64,000 nt of DNA from positions 55,551,994-55,615,993 of the forward strand of contig NC_044571.1 of assembly GCF_901933205.1 (NCBI RefSeq). Direction: 5' to 3'. Both the position numbers and the translations under genes were made by a program. The notes beneath the pieces were generated by a model, which saw nothing but the letters and a program-made list of their open reading frames with translations, was not told the DNA's origin and did no database searches. The first letter of the stretch is position 1; each line of letters opens with the position of its first letter. Below are positions 25,030-37,242 of the stretch, in pieces. This stretch comes from Camarhynchus parvulus (taxonomy: Eukaryota; Chordata; Aves; Passeriformes; Thraupidae).

Positions 25030-25786
25030 TCCATGATCCTCCCCTTAATGCCCAAAAAATGGCTGCTGTGTTTTTAAGGCCCAGGGCTGGGTGTGTGTGG
25101 CACAAGGGAGGGGGAAGTTTTGAGCTCTTTCATGGGCATTTTTCAAAGCTTCCCTGCCCAGGCATTCCATGGCATTGTGCAGTTCAGCTTTGCTTGGCTT
25201 AGCTTAGTTTTGTTGGCCCAGGCAAGAAAGCTTTTGCCTTCTCTGGCTTGAAGGAGCTGTAGCTGCAACTTTTGAGCTGCCTTGAGGTGAACTGAACAGC
25301 TGCTGTTCCAGGACCAGAGAAACTGGACCAGCAGGAGCAGCATCACCCTCTTCCAGCCTCAAGCCTTGAGGAGCCAAGCTAAGGAGAGAAAGCACACAAG
25401 AGGCCCCAGCCTGGCTGTTTTGTCTGCCATGGAGAAGAGGATGACACCAGAGAGCCACCAGGTTTTGTGTCCTGCTGGAACTCCTTCATGGAAGCTCCAC
25501 TTCCCTCAGCATGAAAGTCCATACCATTTCACACCATGGGTTGGGAAGCGGAATTTCTTCAACACTTTCCCCATTTTCCAGGTATTTTTGGGTCGCTGTG
25601 TGTGTGTGTCTGCATGGGGCAGGGGGTGAACCCTGTGAGCATTCCATTGTTAAACTGTTGGGTTGGGGATTTTTTCACTTTTCTCTATTAACATTAATTT
25701 CCCTATATTTGTAGGGGGATTACTGAAACTCTTCAAAGGACTCATTGCAGAGCGTCTTCCCTTAAATTTGATTTAAAACTGAGACA
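25030..25786 (+). mobile_element. Second avian LTR-like block, different family
   Basis: About 150 bp beyond the first LTR there is another GC-richer block. It includes a TTGGCTTAGCTTAGTTTTG stretch at about 25193, a GT-rich patch near 25600, CATTGTTAAACTGTTG at about 25647 and a GTAGGGGGATTACTGAAACT segment near 25712. These resemble, in order, parts of a long avian LTR. There is no clear AATAAA, and both ends are approximate. It could instead be non-LTR sequence of unknown type. No internal retroviral sequence adjoins it. Confidence 0.5.
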
Positions 25787-26792
25787 CACCAACAAGCTGA
25801 ATAATGCTTTGGCTAAAAAATTGAAATCTAAAGTTTACATATTTTCAATGGAGGGCTTAAAAAGGAACTTACTTTTTGAATCATTCTAATACTACAAAAT
25901 ATTGTTAATTTTCCTACAATGAACACCATGTCTTCTTCAGTCTTTTTTTCAAAGGGATGGTAATATCAAATCAGATGTGATCTAACTGCAGGTGAAAGTG
26001 AATGAGTCTTCAAATGGTAAATGAAACAAAAAAAACCTCTGTATATTATTCTATTTTTTAAAAAATGTTTCCATTGTCTGAAGATTAAGTTAAACTAAGT
26101 TGTGTCACACATGTCCAGAAGGAAATGGAAACACACACTTTTCCATGATTATGCATTTTCCAGAGATCATCCTAGAAAAAATCTTCCTTTTCTTCAAGAA
26201 GCTACAACTATTTTATAGTCTATAACTCCTATTTCTGAGTTACATTTAAGGATAGCCAGGCAGCAGACAAAGATTGTGATGGGTTTTTTTCTGTCAATCT
26301 ATTCATACACTGTGAATCATATAGTTTTATCTGTTAACAGTGTAATTTAATGTAAAGAAAAGAGAAGAAAACACTGGGATTGGACTTTCTGGGAATGTGA
26401 TGTAACTTAAAATTAGATCAAAGAATCATGTTTACAAAGGCAGTAGGTATACTAAAACCATCCCTGATGTTCTCCCATCTGCTGCTTTAAAGCAGGCTTT
26501 CATCCTCCCCAAAGCTGATTATTAAAGGAATTAGAAATATTCCAAATAATAATGAAGAAATGAAAAGATGTCTGTGTGATTAATTCATTGACTTTTAACA
26601 TCTTCCTTATGAAAATCCAATATCCAATACAAAGTTAGTATGTTGCTGAAGATGATATTTTTTGAGATGTTTGCCTCCATTTACTCTCAAAAGCATCTGA
26701 CTGAAAAGGCTGAAGTAGCACTTTTTTAATGCTGTGGGAACTACAGATGTACAGTTAAAGGCATTAGGAGACTTTCACCAGACATGACCTTC

Positions 26793-26806
26793 AAAAAAAA
26801 AAAAAA
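26793..26806. repeat. A-run, 14 bp
   Basis: Uninterrupted adenines between CTTC and GGGG. No retrocopy is recognisable upstream. Confidence 0.85.
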
Positions 26807-27096
26807 GGGGATAAAATCTCTGCTATATTCTGCACAGAGCTCCAGAGATCTATAAGGAGATTTTGTGAGTTTGCTGTTACAGAATTTAGTTACTACATTA
26901 GAATTTCCTTTTAAATTTACCTAAATTTGCCTCTTGTCACAGAGCTCTGTTCCAAGATGCTCACATTAAAATGATAGATTGAGGCACCCAGAGATTAATC
27001 TGAAATCCTGGTGCAAACAAGACACAGTAGACAAATATGTGATTATCTGCCAGAGGATGCCATTCCTCTGAAAAAAAAGCTCATCAATGAAACATG

Positions 27097-27118
27097 GGCA
27101 ATGTAATGGCAATGTAAT
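27097..27118. repeat. 11-bp tandem duplication
   Basis: GGCAATGTAAT is repeated head to tail without mismatch. Confidence 0.8.
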
Positions 27119-27387
27119 AGGCAAGTGTATTGCTGGATGTGAAAATGCTGTGAGAACTGAAGCTATGGGAAGTTCACAACATTGAATTAACTTGGGATTC
27201 ATCAAACTAATTTAACAAGGGTACAGTGATAACTTTTTCTCATCCAATTCAATAAAATATTTTTAATTCCAAAATGTATCTGAATATGCTGCACAATTCC
27301 AGGAGTTTTTATGAGCAGACACTTCAACTTAAAAAAAACCAAAAACTCTCTGTCAGGCATACTGCAGCTTCAAAAATCAATACCAAA

Positions 27388-27643
27388 AGTAACAAGAGTG
27401 AGAAGAAGCGGCCTCAAACTGCACCAGGGGAAGTTAAGCTTGGATATTAGGGAAAATTTTCTACACCAAAAGGTTTGTCAAGTATTGGAACAGGGTGTCC
27501 AGGGATGTGGTTGAGTCATCAGCCCTGGAGATATGTAAAAGATGTGTAGATGTGGCACCTTGGGACAAGTGGAAGTGTAAGGTTTGCAGCTGGACTTGAA
27601 ATTGAAGGTCTTTTCAATATGAAATATTTCTATTTTTCTATGA
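27388..27643 (+). mobile_element. CR1 LINE 3' end, strongly 5'-truncated
   Basis: The read GGCCTCAAACTGCACCAGGG at 27410-27429 is the CR1 block just before the GKLSLDIRENF-like motif. It is followed by a VCQVLEQGVQGCG remnant of the final WNRLP-type block and about 140 bp of 3' UTR. The element ends in a decayed ATTTCTAT/TTTTCTATG tail at about 27625-27643, where the CR1 8-bp terminal repeats belong. It is only about 255 bp long, typical for CR1 copies, which usually lose most of their 5' part. Confidence 0.85.
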
Positions 27644-28172
27644 GCAGTGTGATTTTCCCTCCAAAATGTAGGGTATGAATCATGTCACACTTGCCCAGCT
27701 GCACCATCAACTCTCAGTCACTACTGGATGTGCTCAGCCTGTGAAGCCCCTGTGATGCTGTCAGCAAACTGTCCCAGCATAAACCAGGAAAGCTGGCAAA
27801 TCCTGCTTGTTTCGATGTGGGGCATGTATGTGTGGATATGACATTTCTGGACACCAGCTGGTGCAGCCACATGGCCCTTTGCTTTTCTGCATGGATTTTT
27901 CAGCTCAGTGAAGATTAGCTCAAGGATCTCTGTGCTCCACAGGCACGTCAGTGTCAATGACTTTTTTCCATCCTTTATCCTCACTGTATTTCGCTAGAGA
28001 AAAAACCCCACATCTGCTATGTGCTTAATGCAAGTTCTCATGGTTACTATTGCTTCATGTATTTGACACGGGATTCACATGTTCACATGTACTTCTTTGT
28101 AACCTGCTGTTTCTGTCATTGCACACAATGTAACCTACAAATATTTCAATCCTTGAAAAAATTTCATAAGGA
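27644..28172. other. Inter-repeat DNA, no gene seen
   Basis: Lies between a CR1 3' end and a solo LTR. The minus strand is open for 87 codons (27721-27984) but shows no recognisable domain; chance length. Confidence 0.5.
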
Positions 28173-29132
28173 TGTGTATTGGATTTCTGTGACAAGACTT
28201 TGATGGTAGGCAGTGGAGACTGCAGGGATGGTTTCTGTGCAAAGAAGCCAAGGAATGCCTCAACACTGGACAGAGACAGTTCCAGCTGGCTCCAAGAAGG
28301 GGCCACTGCTGTCCAAAGCTGAGTCAATCAGTGATAACTCTGCAGACACTAAGGTCAATGAAGAAGGAGGGGGAGGAGGTGCTCCAGGCACTAGGATAGA
28401 TTCCCCTGCAGCCCATGGAGGGAAGACCTCAGTGAGGCAGGCTTTCCCCTTGCAGCCCATGGAGGAGGACAGCAAAGCAGATATTCTGCAGCTTATGGAG
28501 AGCCACAGTGGAGCAAGTGGACATGCCCTGAAAGAAGCTGCATGCCATGGAGAGCACCGAAGCAGGGTCCTGACAGCACCTGTGGACCTGTGGGAAGCAG
28601 ATCCCATGCTGCAGTAGGTTTTCTGGTAGAGCCTGTGACCCTGTGGGGAACCCACACCAGAGCAATCTGTTCCTGAAAGACTGCATCCCATGGAAGTAAA
28701 GCATGATGGAGCAGTCCATGGAAAAATGCAGCCTGTGGGAAGGAGAGCAGAGGAAGAGTGCAAGTAGCAATGAGTTACAAAGAGGAAATATTATGAACTG
28801 ACTGCAACTCCTATTCCCCATGTCCTTGCATTGCCTGGAGAAGGGAGAAAGCAGATGAATCATGAATAGCAAATTAAAGCTATGCTTAGGAAGAAACAAG
28901 GCAGATTTAATTTTAGTTCTTTGTTTCTATCCTGTTCTATTTTTTGAGTTGCCAATAAATTCATCTTCCCCAAGACAAGGTTTTGCCTCTGAAAGTAACT
29001 GGTGAGTGATCTCCCTGTCCTTAACTTGATTCACCAATTTTTTTCATCTTATACTTTCCCCTGTCATGCTGAAGAGGTGGAATGAGAGTGGCATATAGGT
29101 GTTTGGCAGCCAGACAGTGTCAATCTACAACA
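28173..29132 (+). mobile_element. Near-complete solo LTR of an avian endogenous retrovirus
   Basis: The element begins TGTGTATTGG (28173) and ends CTACAACA (29132), giving the TG...CA termini of a retroviral LTR and a length of about 960 bp. Its 5' half holds spaced copies of a GCAGCCCATGGAGG-like motif (28408, 28452 and a weaker one at 28488), typical of a common avian LTR group. An AATAAA polyadenylation signal lies at 28954-28959, about 180 bp before the end. The 3' part keeps the order GTGAGTGATCTCCCTGTCC, then TTTTCATCTTATACTTTCCC, then a decayed version of the GGCATCCAGCC...CAACCCACCACA end seen at 24883. The segment between the two termini contains no retroviral genes. Flanks read TAAGGA and GGATAA; they share GGA(T) but no clean duplication. 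ERVL-like class is inferred. Confidence 0.8.
28954..28959 (+). promoter_or_regulatory. Polyadenylation signal AATAAA inside the LTR
   Basis: AATAAA in the 3' third of the LTR, at the position expected of the R-region signal. It orients the LTR on the plus strand. Confidence 0.65.
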
Positions 29133-32100
29133 GGATAACATGAGTGTGCATCATGAAATAGCTAATTTAAAATTAAACACCCATAAAACCAAAAGATCAA
29201 TAATTAAGCTAAAGTCCTCAACATCATTATTAGAGAACTCTGCATAGTGGAGGAATTTGTAGTGAAAATTACCATACTTTATTTATTTAATTTAACAAAA
29301 CTCTAATTAACATAAGTAAATCCATAAATTTTCCAACAAAATAAATTGTGTGTTGCAAGTTGCTATGCCTGTAACATTACTTAAACATTTTGTAAATTCT
29401 TAAGAAATCAAGGTAGGAAGAAAAATACGATGAACAATTTATGTAGTTCCCAGTTCACAATACTATTAACAGGCCAACAAATTTTTGCACTGCTGAGTAA
29501 TTAAAGTTCCCGTTGCATGGATTTGTTTAAACTTTCTACTTTTATTTATATTAATACCATTAGGCCCTATTACATATAATTGTACTCATAAACCAGAATT
29601 GCCAGAGATAATAGAAGATTTGTTGTTTCTGCTGCGGAACAAAGCAGGCTCAGGCTGATTCAAGAAATCACCACAGACTGATTAGTGTATGGTGCTCCAG
29701 CCCCACTGTGGCTTGCTGTGAGATAATATTTTATTATAAGGATGAACTATATTCACAAAGTACAGGGATGATATGCTGAGGACCATGTCTACTAATACTC
29801 ATTTAGCAACATGCCTTTGCTGATGCTTATATCCTTGCCAGTTTACTCATTACAGGGAGGAATATAAAAGCAGGTCATTATAAAAATCTTGGAGGCTTTT
29901 CCAAGACTGTCCAAGAATACACTGTTCATAAACAGTAAATATGAGTTTAAAAAAATGCCTCATTTGCAGAACAACCACACTGTTTCATTCAGCGTGGCAC
30001 AGTGCAGCGCTCCACTGACAATTTAGCTGTGGCTTTGTGCTGAGTTCCGACCAGCGGCTGCGGCTCACCGCATGCATTATGGCTGAGCTCTAGCTTAAGC
30101 ACCAGTATCAGGCACTCTGGGAATAACCACCAACTTCCCATGTTTTCTGCATTAGAGGGGAGGGATGGAGCACTTTGAATGCCACTGAGTGTTGCCCACC
30201 TAAGTTTAAATAATTATTGTGGAGACAAGGTCCTGCTTCTGCAGGCACGTTGTGCCTTGACTTTCCTGAGAATTTCAGGTCCTTAAAGGGGATTTCTCCA
30301 GTCTGTTCAATGAAAGCGGTAATTCACCTTGGTTTTTATCCCCATGAATAAACACTGATTTCACAATGCCATGTGCTTATTCTAGCTGTATTGGTTCTTG
30401 GGAAACTGTACGACAAGAAAAACATCTTGTACTGATTAGCTTTGGGTTCTTTTCACAGCAATTACACTTTCTTCAGTGTAGAAATTAATAATGTATGCAA
30501 AGAACTTCTTGTGATTTTGTTAAACAGAATGTTGATCAAAAGGAATATTTAAAGTTGACTGCTTATATCTTGGATAAATTTTTTTAAGGTACATACGATG
30601 AGCTTGATCTGACCTGGTGGACTTTGTGACTTGCTTCAGAAACCAGTAGTCTAACAATGTAGAATAAAGCCTTCTAGATATACATCTGAAAAATAACACT
30701 GAATTTCTTCAGAGGATTGTGAATTTAAAGGCATCGGCTTCGTAGGCAACCCTTTTCCAGTATCAGATCACTTGTTTCATTGTAAAGGCAGCTGAGTGAA
30801 ATTTCTGCAAAAATTCTTTAGTTTTAAATACCATTGGAAAGACAGTCTGATATATTTGATGGCACCTCTAATTCATTGAAGTGAGAACATTTTTATAAGC
30901 ATTTGCTTCTGTTTACATAATGTTACACAGTTATTCAACTTTGTAACAGACCCAGTGGATTTTGGTGAGATGACTCAATGACTCCCGAGTTTTTTGACAG
31001 AATTCCCAAGTTAACTTGCCAAGATTTACTCTCCCAATAAGCCAACAGACAATATACAGTGATAACCTAACTGGCACTGGCAAACTAGAAGGAAACACAT
31101 TTCAACAGAGATAGAAAGGAGATGAAAAACACTCAAAGAGAACAGAAAAAAAATCATGAAAACAGACTGAGAGTTCAACAGACTCATTGTTGACTTTATT
31201 TGTACTGGATCAATGCCAAAAAGAAATTCAGACTTAGAGAAACAAAAACAAGAACTGGCTTCAGCCAGGAATATCAGCAACTGATCATGTCAGGCTGCTT
31301 TCTGCAATACAATTCTGAGAATTTTTTCTCCTCCTTTTGTCACTGACCTTCAGCTCTCTCATACGGTCCTTTTTGTAATTTTCACTTGAGCCACTTTACA
31401 GATGTAATCAGGCTTATCTCCTTACTTCTCCTTAATTCCTTTATCAAAAGCACAACCATCACTCAATACTTCCCTATCCAGAAGAATTTATGTTGGCTTT
31501 TTGGTTTTCTTATAGGCAATAGACACCAAGAAACCACATCCACACACATTCAGTGGGGATCGAGAAGGAAAATTAGGGTGCTACCACAACATTAACAAAC
31601 AACCAATATATTTGCTCTGTTGGATAATAGACCTCCTTCTCTGATATACCTTTTATTTTGTCTATTCAATTTGGCTTTAGAGTATCATCTTTATTTTTAC
31701 ATACCTTACATCCAAAAGGGATGGAGGAGGTAAAGAATAATAGTAATAATTCATGACTATAGGTTGAATTGAAATGTAAAGATCATGATGATGATGAAAA
31801 AGACAGGCCAAATATTCTAAGATGACTAAAGGTAAGCGTAAATAGACATGACAAATGTCCTAATCTTGTTTAATGCAAAGACTCCAAAAGGATTGCTTTT
31901 CTTCAGGCAGGAAAGCAATATTGGTTTTGTACTCAATATTAAAAAAAAGGCAACAATTAAAAGAATATAATAAATTTGTTCAGTTATTACCTTCCATGAA
32001 ATGTGTGTTTAAAACGTCAGCATGGCTGATGAAAAAAAGGAAGTGGAAGAATACTCCAAAGTAAGAGTATTCTTTCCTCCCACATAAGAATGTTATGCTC

Positions 32101-32711
32101 AGAAATGCTGGAAAACAGTAACAAAAGTCATTAGATAAACCAGGGGTTTAAGAAAATATGGGTCAAGCAAAAATATATGCATAACAATGTTGATATTTTA
32201 AATGGCCCATAGGATTTTCATGGTGGAAATGTCATGAAAGAAATGCTTACCTCAAAAACTGACTCTGTTTTAACAGCTGAATTAATTTTGAACATTGACA
32301 TTGGTGCTTAAGTCTAAAATACTAAGAATGGCATCAACACCATAAAATCATTGATGACTCACTCTAGTGTGATTCTACCTACTAACCATTTCTTCTTTTG
32401 ACCTTAATCCAGAGCTCAGATAAAGGAAATAAATAAGTAGATAAATAAATACAAACTTAACTGCAACCAACAGATAAGAGTATTTAAATTCTGATTGGTG
32501 GTTTCTTAGATGGATTTATAGAAAGACAGGACAGATCTTCTTAGCAGTCACTCTAAGTGGAGTGGGATGTGTCACTACGTTTCACCTATCTATGCTTTCC
32601 AAAATTATCATAACAAAACTTATTAAATCAAAAGGCTGGAATGCTTGCAAGATATTCAGAAGAGTTCACCATCTTGAACAAAAACAATTTTTCAGCTGAT
32701 AATAATGACTG
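29133..32711. other. AT-rich non-coding DNA, no gene seen
   Basis: No supported gene or clear interspersed repeat. The part at about 29480-30320 lacks low-complexity sequence and has a CpG- and GC-richer core near 30000-30080, so it may be a conserved non-coding or regulatory element; this is inference only. A TAAA-rich stretch lies at 32426-32452. Confidence 0.5.
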
Positions 32712-32995
32712 TCACAGAGTCTTTGAAACTGGGAGCAACTTCTGGGCATTGTTTATTCCAAGCCACCTGCTCACAGCAAAGTTGGCTGCAACAGGTTGAT
32801 CAAGGCCGTGTACAGTTGGACTTTGAATGGCACCGAGGACAGGAGCTGTGCAACATGTCTGGGGAAGCTGTTCCACCATCTGACCATGCTCACAGTAAAA
32901 ACATATTTTCTAATGTTCAAGTAGAATTTCCTGTGTTTCAACTTGCACCTCTTGCTTCTTGATCTGTCACTGAACACTACAAAGAAGACATGAGG
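32712..32995 (-). mobile_element. CR1 LINE 3' end, 5'-truncated
   Basis: On the plus strand the order is a CACAGAGTCTTTGAAACTGG terminus at 32713, a CTGCTCACAGCAAAG block at 32767 and a CATGCTCACAGTAAAAAC block at 32884. A CTTCTTGATCTGTCAC block follows at about 32955. This is the minus-strand CR1 3' UTR followed by the ORF2 C-terminal codons. On the minus strand the frame 33004-32771 shows SKRCKLKHRKFYLNIRKYVF and WWNSFPRHV, which match the CR1 GxKLxxGRFxLDIRKxF and HWNRLPREV blocks. Several substitutions show age. Confidence 0.85.
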
Positions 32996-33499
32996 TAGCA
33001 GCATGGCTTATGAGCTGCTGACTTTTAAAAAACCACCCAGGGGTTCTATGGCATTTACTGAATTCTTAACTCCTTACGAGACAACAGTACTCTGTTTCCC
33101 TATCAAGGAATGGGGGTTTCTGGCTCACAGTTACAGCTGAGTTTTCTTACACAGAGAAGCTCCTTCACAGGGATACTGAGCCGGCATTTTGCTTCTGCAA
33201 GACAGAAACCATCAGCCTATGCAGAGTTCAGAATTCTAGCCTCCAATTTCATAAATGCACAAAATCTTTCTTTCTCTTCTTGTAGCATCAAACTAGGGCT
33301 ACCCTGAGTACCCATTTGGTAAAAACAAAGATAATTCATTTGTCAGCCTGAATTAGCTTGACTAGAGCAAGCTTAGAAACCAGTGCAGGCGAATGAAGAT
33401 GCAGTGGAATGCATGCCAGCATAGTTTTCACAACTAATGAGAACCTACAATCCAAGGCACAGCTTTACCACAGCTTGGAGCCTGGTGCTGCCCCATCTT
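32996..33499. other. Inter-repeat DNA, no gene seen
   Basis: No gene. The last part may include decayed CR1 ORF1 sequence continuous with the next element, but I cannot place a boundary. Confidence 0.45.
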
Positions 33500-34755
33500 C
33501 AGACTGCTGCTGCCATAAACTGCTTGAGGAGTGACACAAGCCATTTGACAAAGCCAGGGAAGCCCCTCTTTGCAAAGTGGTTTGCTACTTCACTGAGGTG
33601 GGCTTTAAACAAGGCTGTTGGGAAAACTGAAAATACCTGAAGAGGAGTGAAGGGGAAATATACCTGAGAGGTACGAAGCGGTGCGCAGAGAAATCCATAT
33701 AGGTGGAGGCCCCCTCATTACTGCTATGGAAGCTGTGTGACTTGAGACTCATTGCAAGTGTCTGCACACTGCATGGGAAACAAGCTGGAGAAATTAGAGA
33801 CTGCCTATGAACAGCTGTGGTCTCATTAGAATCACAGATATATAATGGGATATGATTCATGAATGGAGTGGTACAACAGATGGATACAGGCCCTTTAGCA
33901 TGGATGGGACAGGAAGACAAGCAGGAGGGACTGAATTTAGTGCAATGGAGCAGTAAACATGCATAGAACTTTACCTTGGAGCAAAGAGCAAGCTGGTCAA
34001 GGACAGACCAACATGGGTGATGTCAAAGTGAACATCTACTACAGACCACCTGATCCACAAACCTAAAGCCTCACAGCGCCTTCTAAAAATTAAAAATCAG
34101 TTGAATAGCAGAGGTACAGATCTGGACTTGAAACATAACAGATTTAGCTTCTTCTGGAATCTGATTGGTGGGGGCACATGAAAAACCAGCCCTATATAGC
34201 CTAGGAAAGCTAGCTCATCTTCAAGGACAACAGTCCTTTCCAATGTGCAGACAGTCTAGTAATCATGGGAAATGGCCAGCATAGAACAGGGAACACGTGA
34301 TGGAGCTTAAATGCAAAAATGAAATAAACAAAAGGTAGAAGTGGGAAGAAGTGACCTGAGAGAACTAAAAAGAGAATATTGCTCAAATATACAGGTTTGA
34401 AATGAAAGCCAGAAGTTGAAACTGGAGTTGGAAATAGAAATAAATGCAAAAGGCAACAAGTGAGATTTCTGTAGGTACACAGGCAGCTAAAGGAAGACAG
34501 ACAAAAACGCAATCTCGCTTTTCAATAGGCAAAGGATCTAGTGATAAATGATGCAGAAAAGACTTAAAGCAACTTCTGTCTCAATTTTACTGACAAGGTT
34601 TGCTCTGAGGCTTACTCGGTCCCTAAACCTGGCAGCAGTCTGTAGGAATTAAGCCCAGCAGAGAGAAACTGACTTAGAAATCACACACACCAAATTTTGA
34701 CACACCAGAGTCAATATGAAGACATCAAAGCATCTAAATACACTGAGGGAGGTAA
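33500..34755 (+). mobile_element. CR1 LINE fragment: ORF1 end plus ORF2 endonuclease region
   Basis: The frame ending at 33640 gives DTSHLTKPGKPLFAKW, the C-terminal block of the CR1 ORF1 SGNH esterase; the catalytic Asp (33533-33535) and His (33542-33544) of the DxxH pair are still encoded, and WALN near 33606 marks the ORF1 end. Further along come the inter-ORF segment with GTCTGCACAC (33760), then endonuclease sequence with GGTCTCATTAGAATCACAG (33819), CTACTACAGACCACCTGATC (34035, the YRPP motif) and the linker to the reverse transcriptase with ACTGACAAGGTTTGCTCTGA (34591). Homology fades near 34755, before the reverse transcriptase. Many frameshifts. Absence of the 3' half is unusual for a CR1 insertion. 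Confidence 0.82.
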
Positions 34756-37242
34756 ATATAATCATGGAAGGACTATTCTTTATATTTAAAGACCCATGAT
34801 TACTGAGAAATGTTCTTGATGATTAAAAAAAAAGGAAAAATAAAAAGCCATACACATCCTAAAAAAAAAACATGGCAAGAAAGCACACACAAAATTAACT
34901 CAGCTACAAAGGCATCACAGTATCATGCATCACATGAAATGAGCTTGAGGACAGTATTCAGGGTCTTATCTAAATAAATTATTAATCTCAGCAAATCTAA
35001 GAGTCTGGAAAACTAATGCCAAAATCTGAATATAAGACATGGAGTCACATCCATTCCGTCACACAAAACCCAGCTCCTCCCCGTGCCTCAGATCTGAGTT
35101 TCCCCAACTGGGAGCCAGATGCTTTGTTCAGCATCAGACCACAGAAAAAAATCAGCACTTGAACAACAAAGAGGTTTGAACTCAAGTTTGGATTCAAATC
35201 CAAGCTGACATCATGTACAGAGATAAGCATAGCTTTAGACATTTCCTTGCTCTTCACTGAAAGAGTCTCCATCTCTTCTGATATATGCCATTACTGAGCT
35301 ATGTGCTACAGATGTGCTCAACCTTCATTGGTTGAATCCCACAGAGACAGAGTTAATGCTTGCCTAGATAAATTCCACATCAAATTTCATTCCTCTGACA
35401 GTTTTTGTACTCCATTGAAGAATCATAATGAAATGTTAATCCTCTGCATATTCTCAGTGCTGACAGATTTTGAACCATAGCATGAAAATCATATGACAGA
35501 CATAGATTTCACCATGTACAAGACATTTCTCCTTTACATGGCTTTCAGTTTACTTGGCAGCTTATTCCCTTCATGCCTAGAAGGTTTTGCATTGCTCCTT
35601 GGCTGCCTGAATTCCTGGGCTGATTTTAGCCCAGTAGGTTTGCTTACCTATATGGGTTAATCGATTTTTTAAAAAAAACTAGGCAAAATGCAAATCCCAA
35701 TGTTTTTTCTTCTTTTTCTTTTCTTTCCAGTAGCACAAAAAGAAAAGTTACAGTAACTAAATCTTACAAATCTGTTATTTCCTAAAAACTACAAAAGTGT
35801 TGCTTATGTATGTAAGTAAAACTTCAAATATTTGCTAACACTTCATTAAGAAATACTAGATTGATTTAGCCATCCAAATCTTATTTTACAATTATTTTTT
35901 TAATCTGTTCTTGTATTTATGTTACTTAACGTTACCATCTGCTCTACTTCCTTGACTGAAATGAAGTTTATCTTGCCTTCCCAGGGAGAAAAATAATTTG
36001 CTGCATTGTATGCAATTTCCTTAAGCATCAAGATAATTTGACTCCTTGTGTTCACATGTAAAGGTTTCCTGAGAAAATGTTTAGACTTTTCTTCAATTCT
36101 GAGTACTGGACTACAGAACCCTCAGATTCCTTTTGAGATCTAAACATGTTTATACAGTTTGTTCAAGTTTGCTCATACTTAATTTCTGAAATACAATGGG
36201 GACAGGTCTTTTAAAAGTCATGAATCATCTGTCAAAATCCTTAGAAGTTCATGTGTGTCTCCTGAGGAGAGTAATACTGTGCCTCGTCTCAACTTCAGAA
36301 CAAATAACAACACCATTGCAATGACTCACTTTCTTTTTTTCATCTATTATGATAGAAATTATGAAAATGAGGACATGCAGGTAATTTGGCGGTGTAGTAC
36401 ACTAAACAGGAGACTGAACTTTCAATGAATTCTGAGTGCAGTGATGACTTTGTAAAGAAATAATGAATCCAGGAACCTATTTTAGTTAGAAAATTCCTTA
36501 TGCCAGTCTACTGCAGAAATGTTAAACTAGCTTTCTTTCATTATTTGTGGTATAAAGGGCTGTATTTTTTCTTCAGCAGTTCAATTAGGCTTCAGGCCTG
36601 CCAATTTCAAAGCTGCATTTCATAGTCAAGCTCAGATTAGCTTGTATGAGGAGAAAACATTTAAAAAAAGAAAAATAAATTAGTGTGACAGCTTTAAAAT
36701 ATTGCTCTCTTTTCCTTTCTTCCCCCAAGAAAGAGAAAACTATTCTCCCCAAGACTTAGGAAACAAAAAATATATTGTCTGTGTAATACAATCATGGCTA
36801 ATTAGAGTTTTTCAATTAAATGACAACTCTTTACAAATATATATTACCAAAAAATTAGTCCATGAGATTGGCTTTGCACAGAAAACTTCTATGTGCTTTG
36901 GTCAGAAGAGTTGCCTTCCTCTAAAAGTGAGATCCTGACCCCGGGAGCTCTGTATGTGACCGCTACTGCTACTTCCCCTATCTCCATCATCACTTGTAGG
37001 CTATCTTATGTAAAGGTACAGGGATTAAACTTTGTTTTCTCATGTCCCAAATCAAGCATTTGAACAAAAAGAAAAAAACCTATCATATATTGAAATGTAC
37101 TGTTAATTCAAGGTGTAATCCTTGCCCATCCTCTAGCAGAGATCCTGTGGAGACAGAGCAGTGCAGCATAAAAATCATTGCAAGATCTGTGAGTTGAAGC
37201 AACTGTTCTTTTTAAATCTCACTCCTTTCATATGTTTTGGGT
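34756..37242. other. AT-rich non-coding DNA, no gene seen
   Basis: No gene or recognised repeat. Short A-rich tracts at 34825-34870. The frame at 36702-36938 plus has no recognisable motif. Confidence 0.55.

Larger units (their letters stand above)
25787..27385. other. AT-rich non-coding DNA, no gene seen
   Basis: No gene or recognised repeat. Includes an A-run at 26793-26806 and an 11-bp tandem duplication (GGCAATGTAAT twice) at 27097-27118. Confidence 0.55.

Noticed and set aside
28260..28763. 167-codon minus-strand and 134-codon plus-strand frames as genes
   Set aside because: Both lie wholly inside the solo LTR; its GC-rich repeated units keep frames open on both strands.
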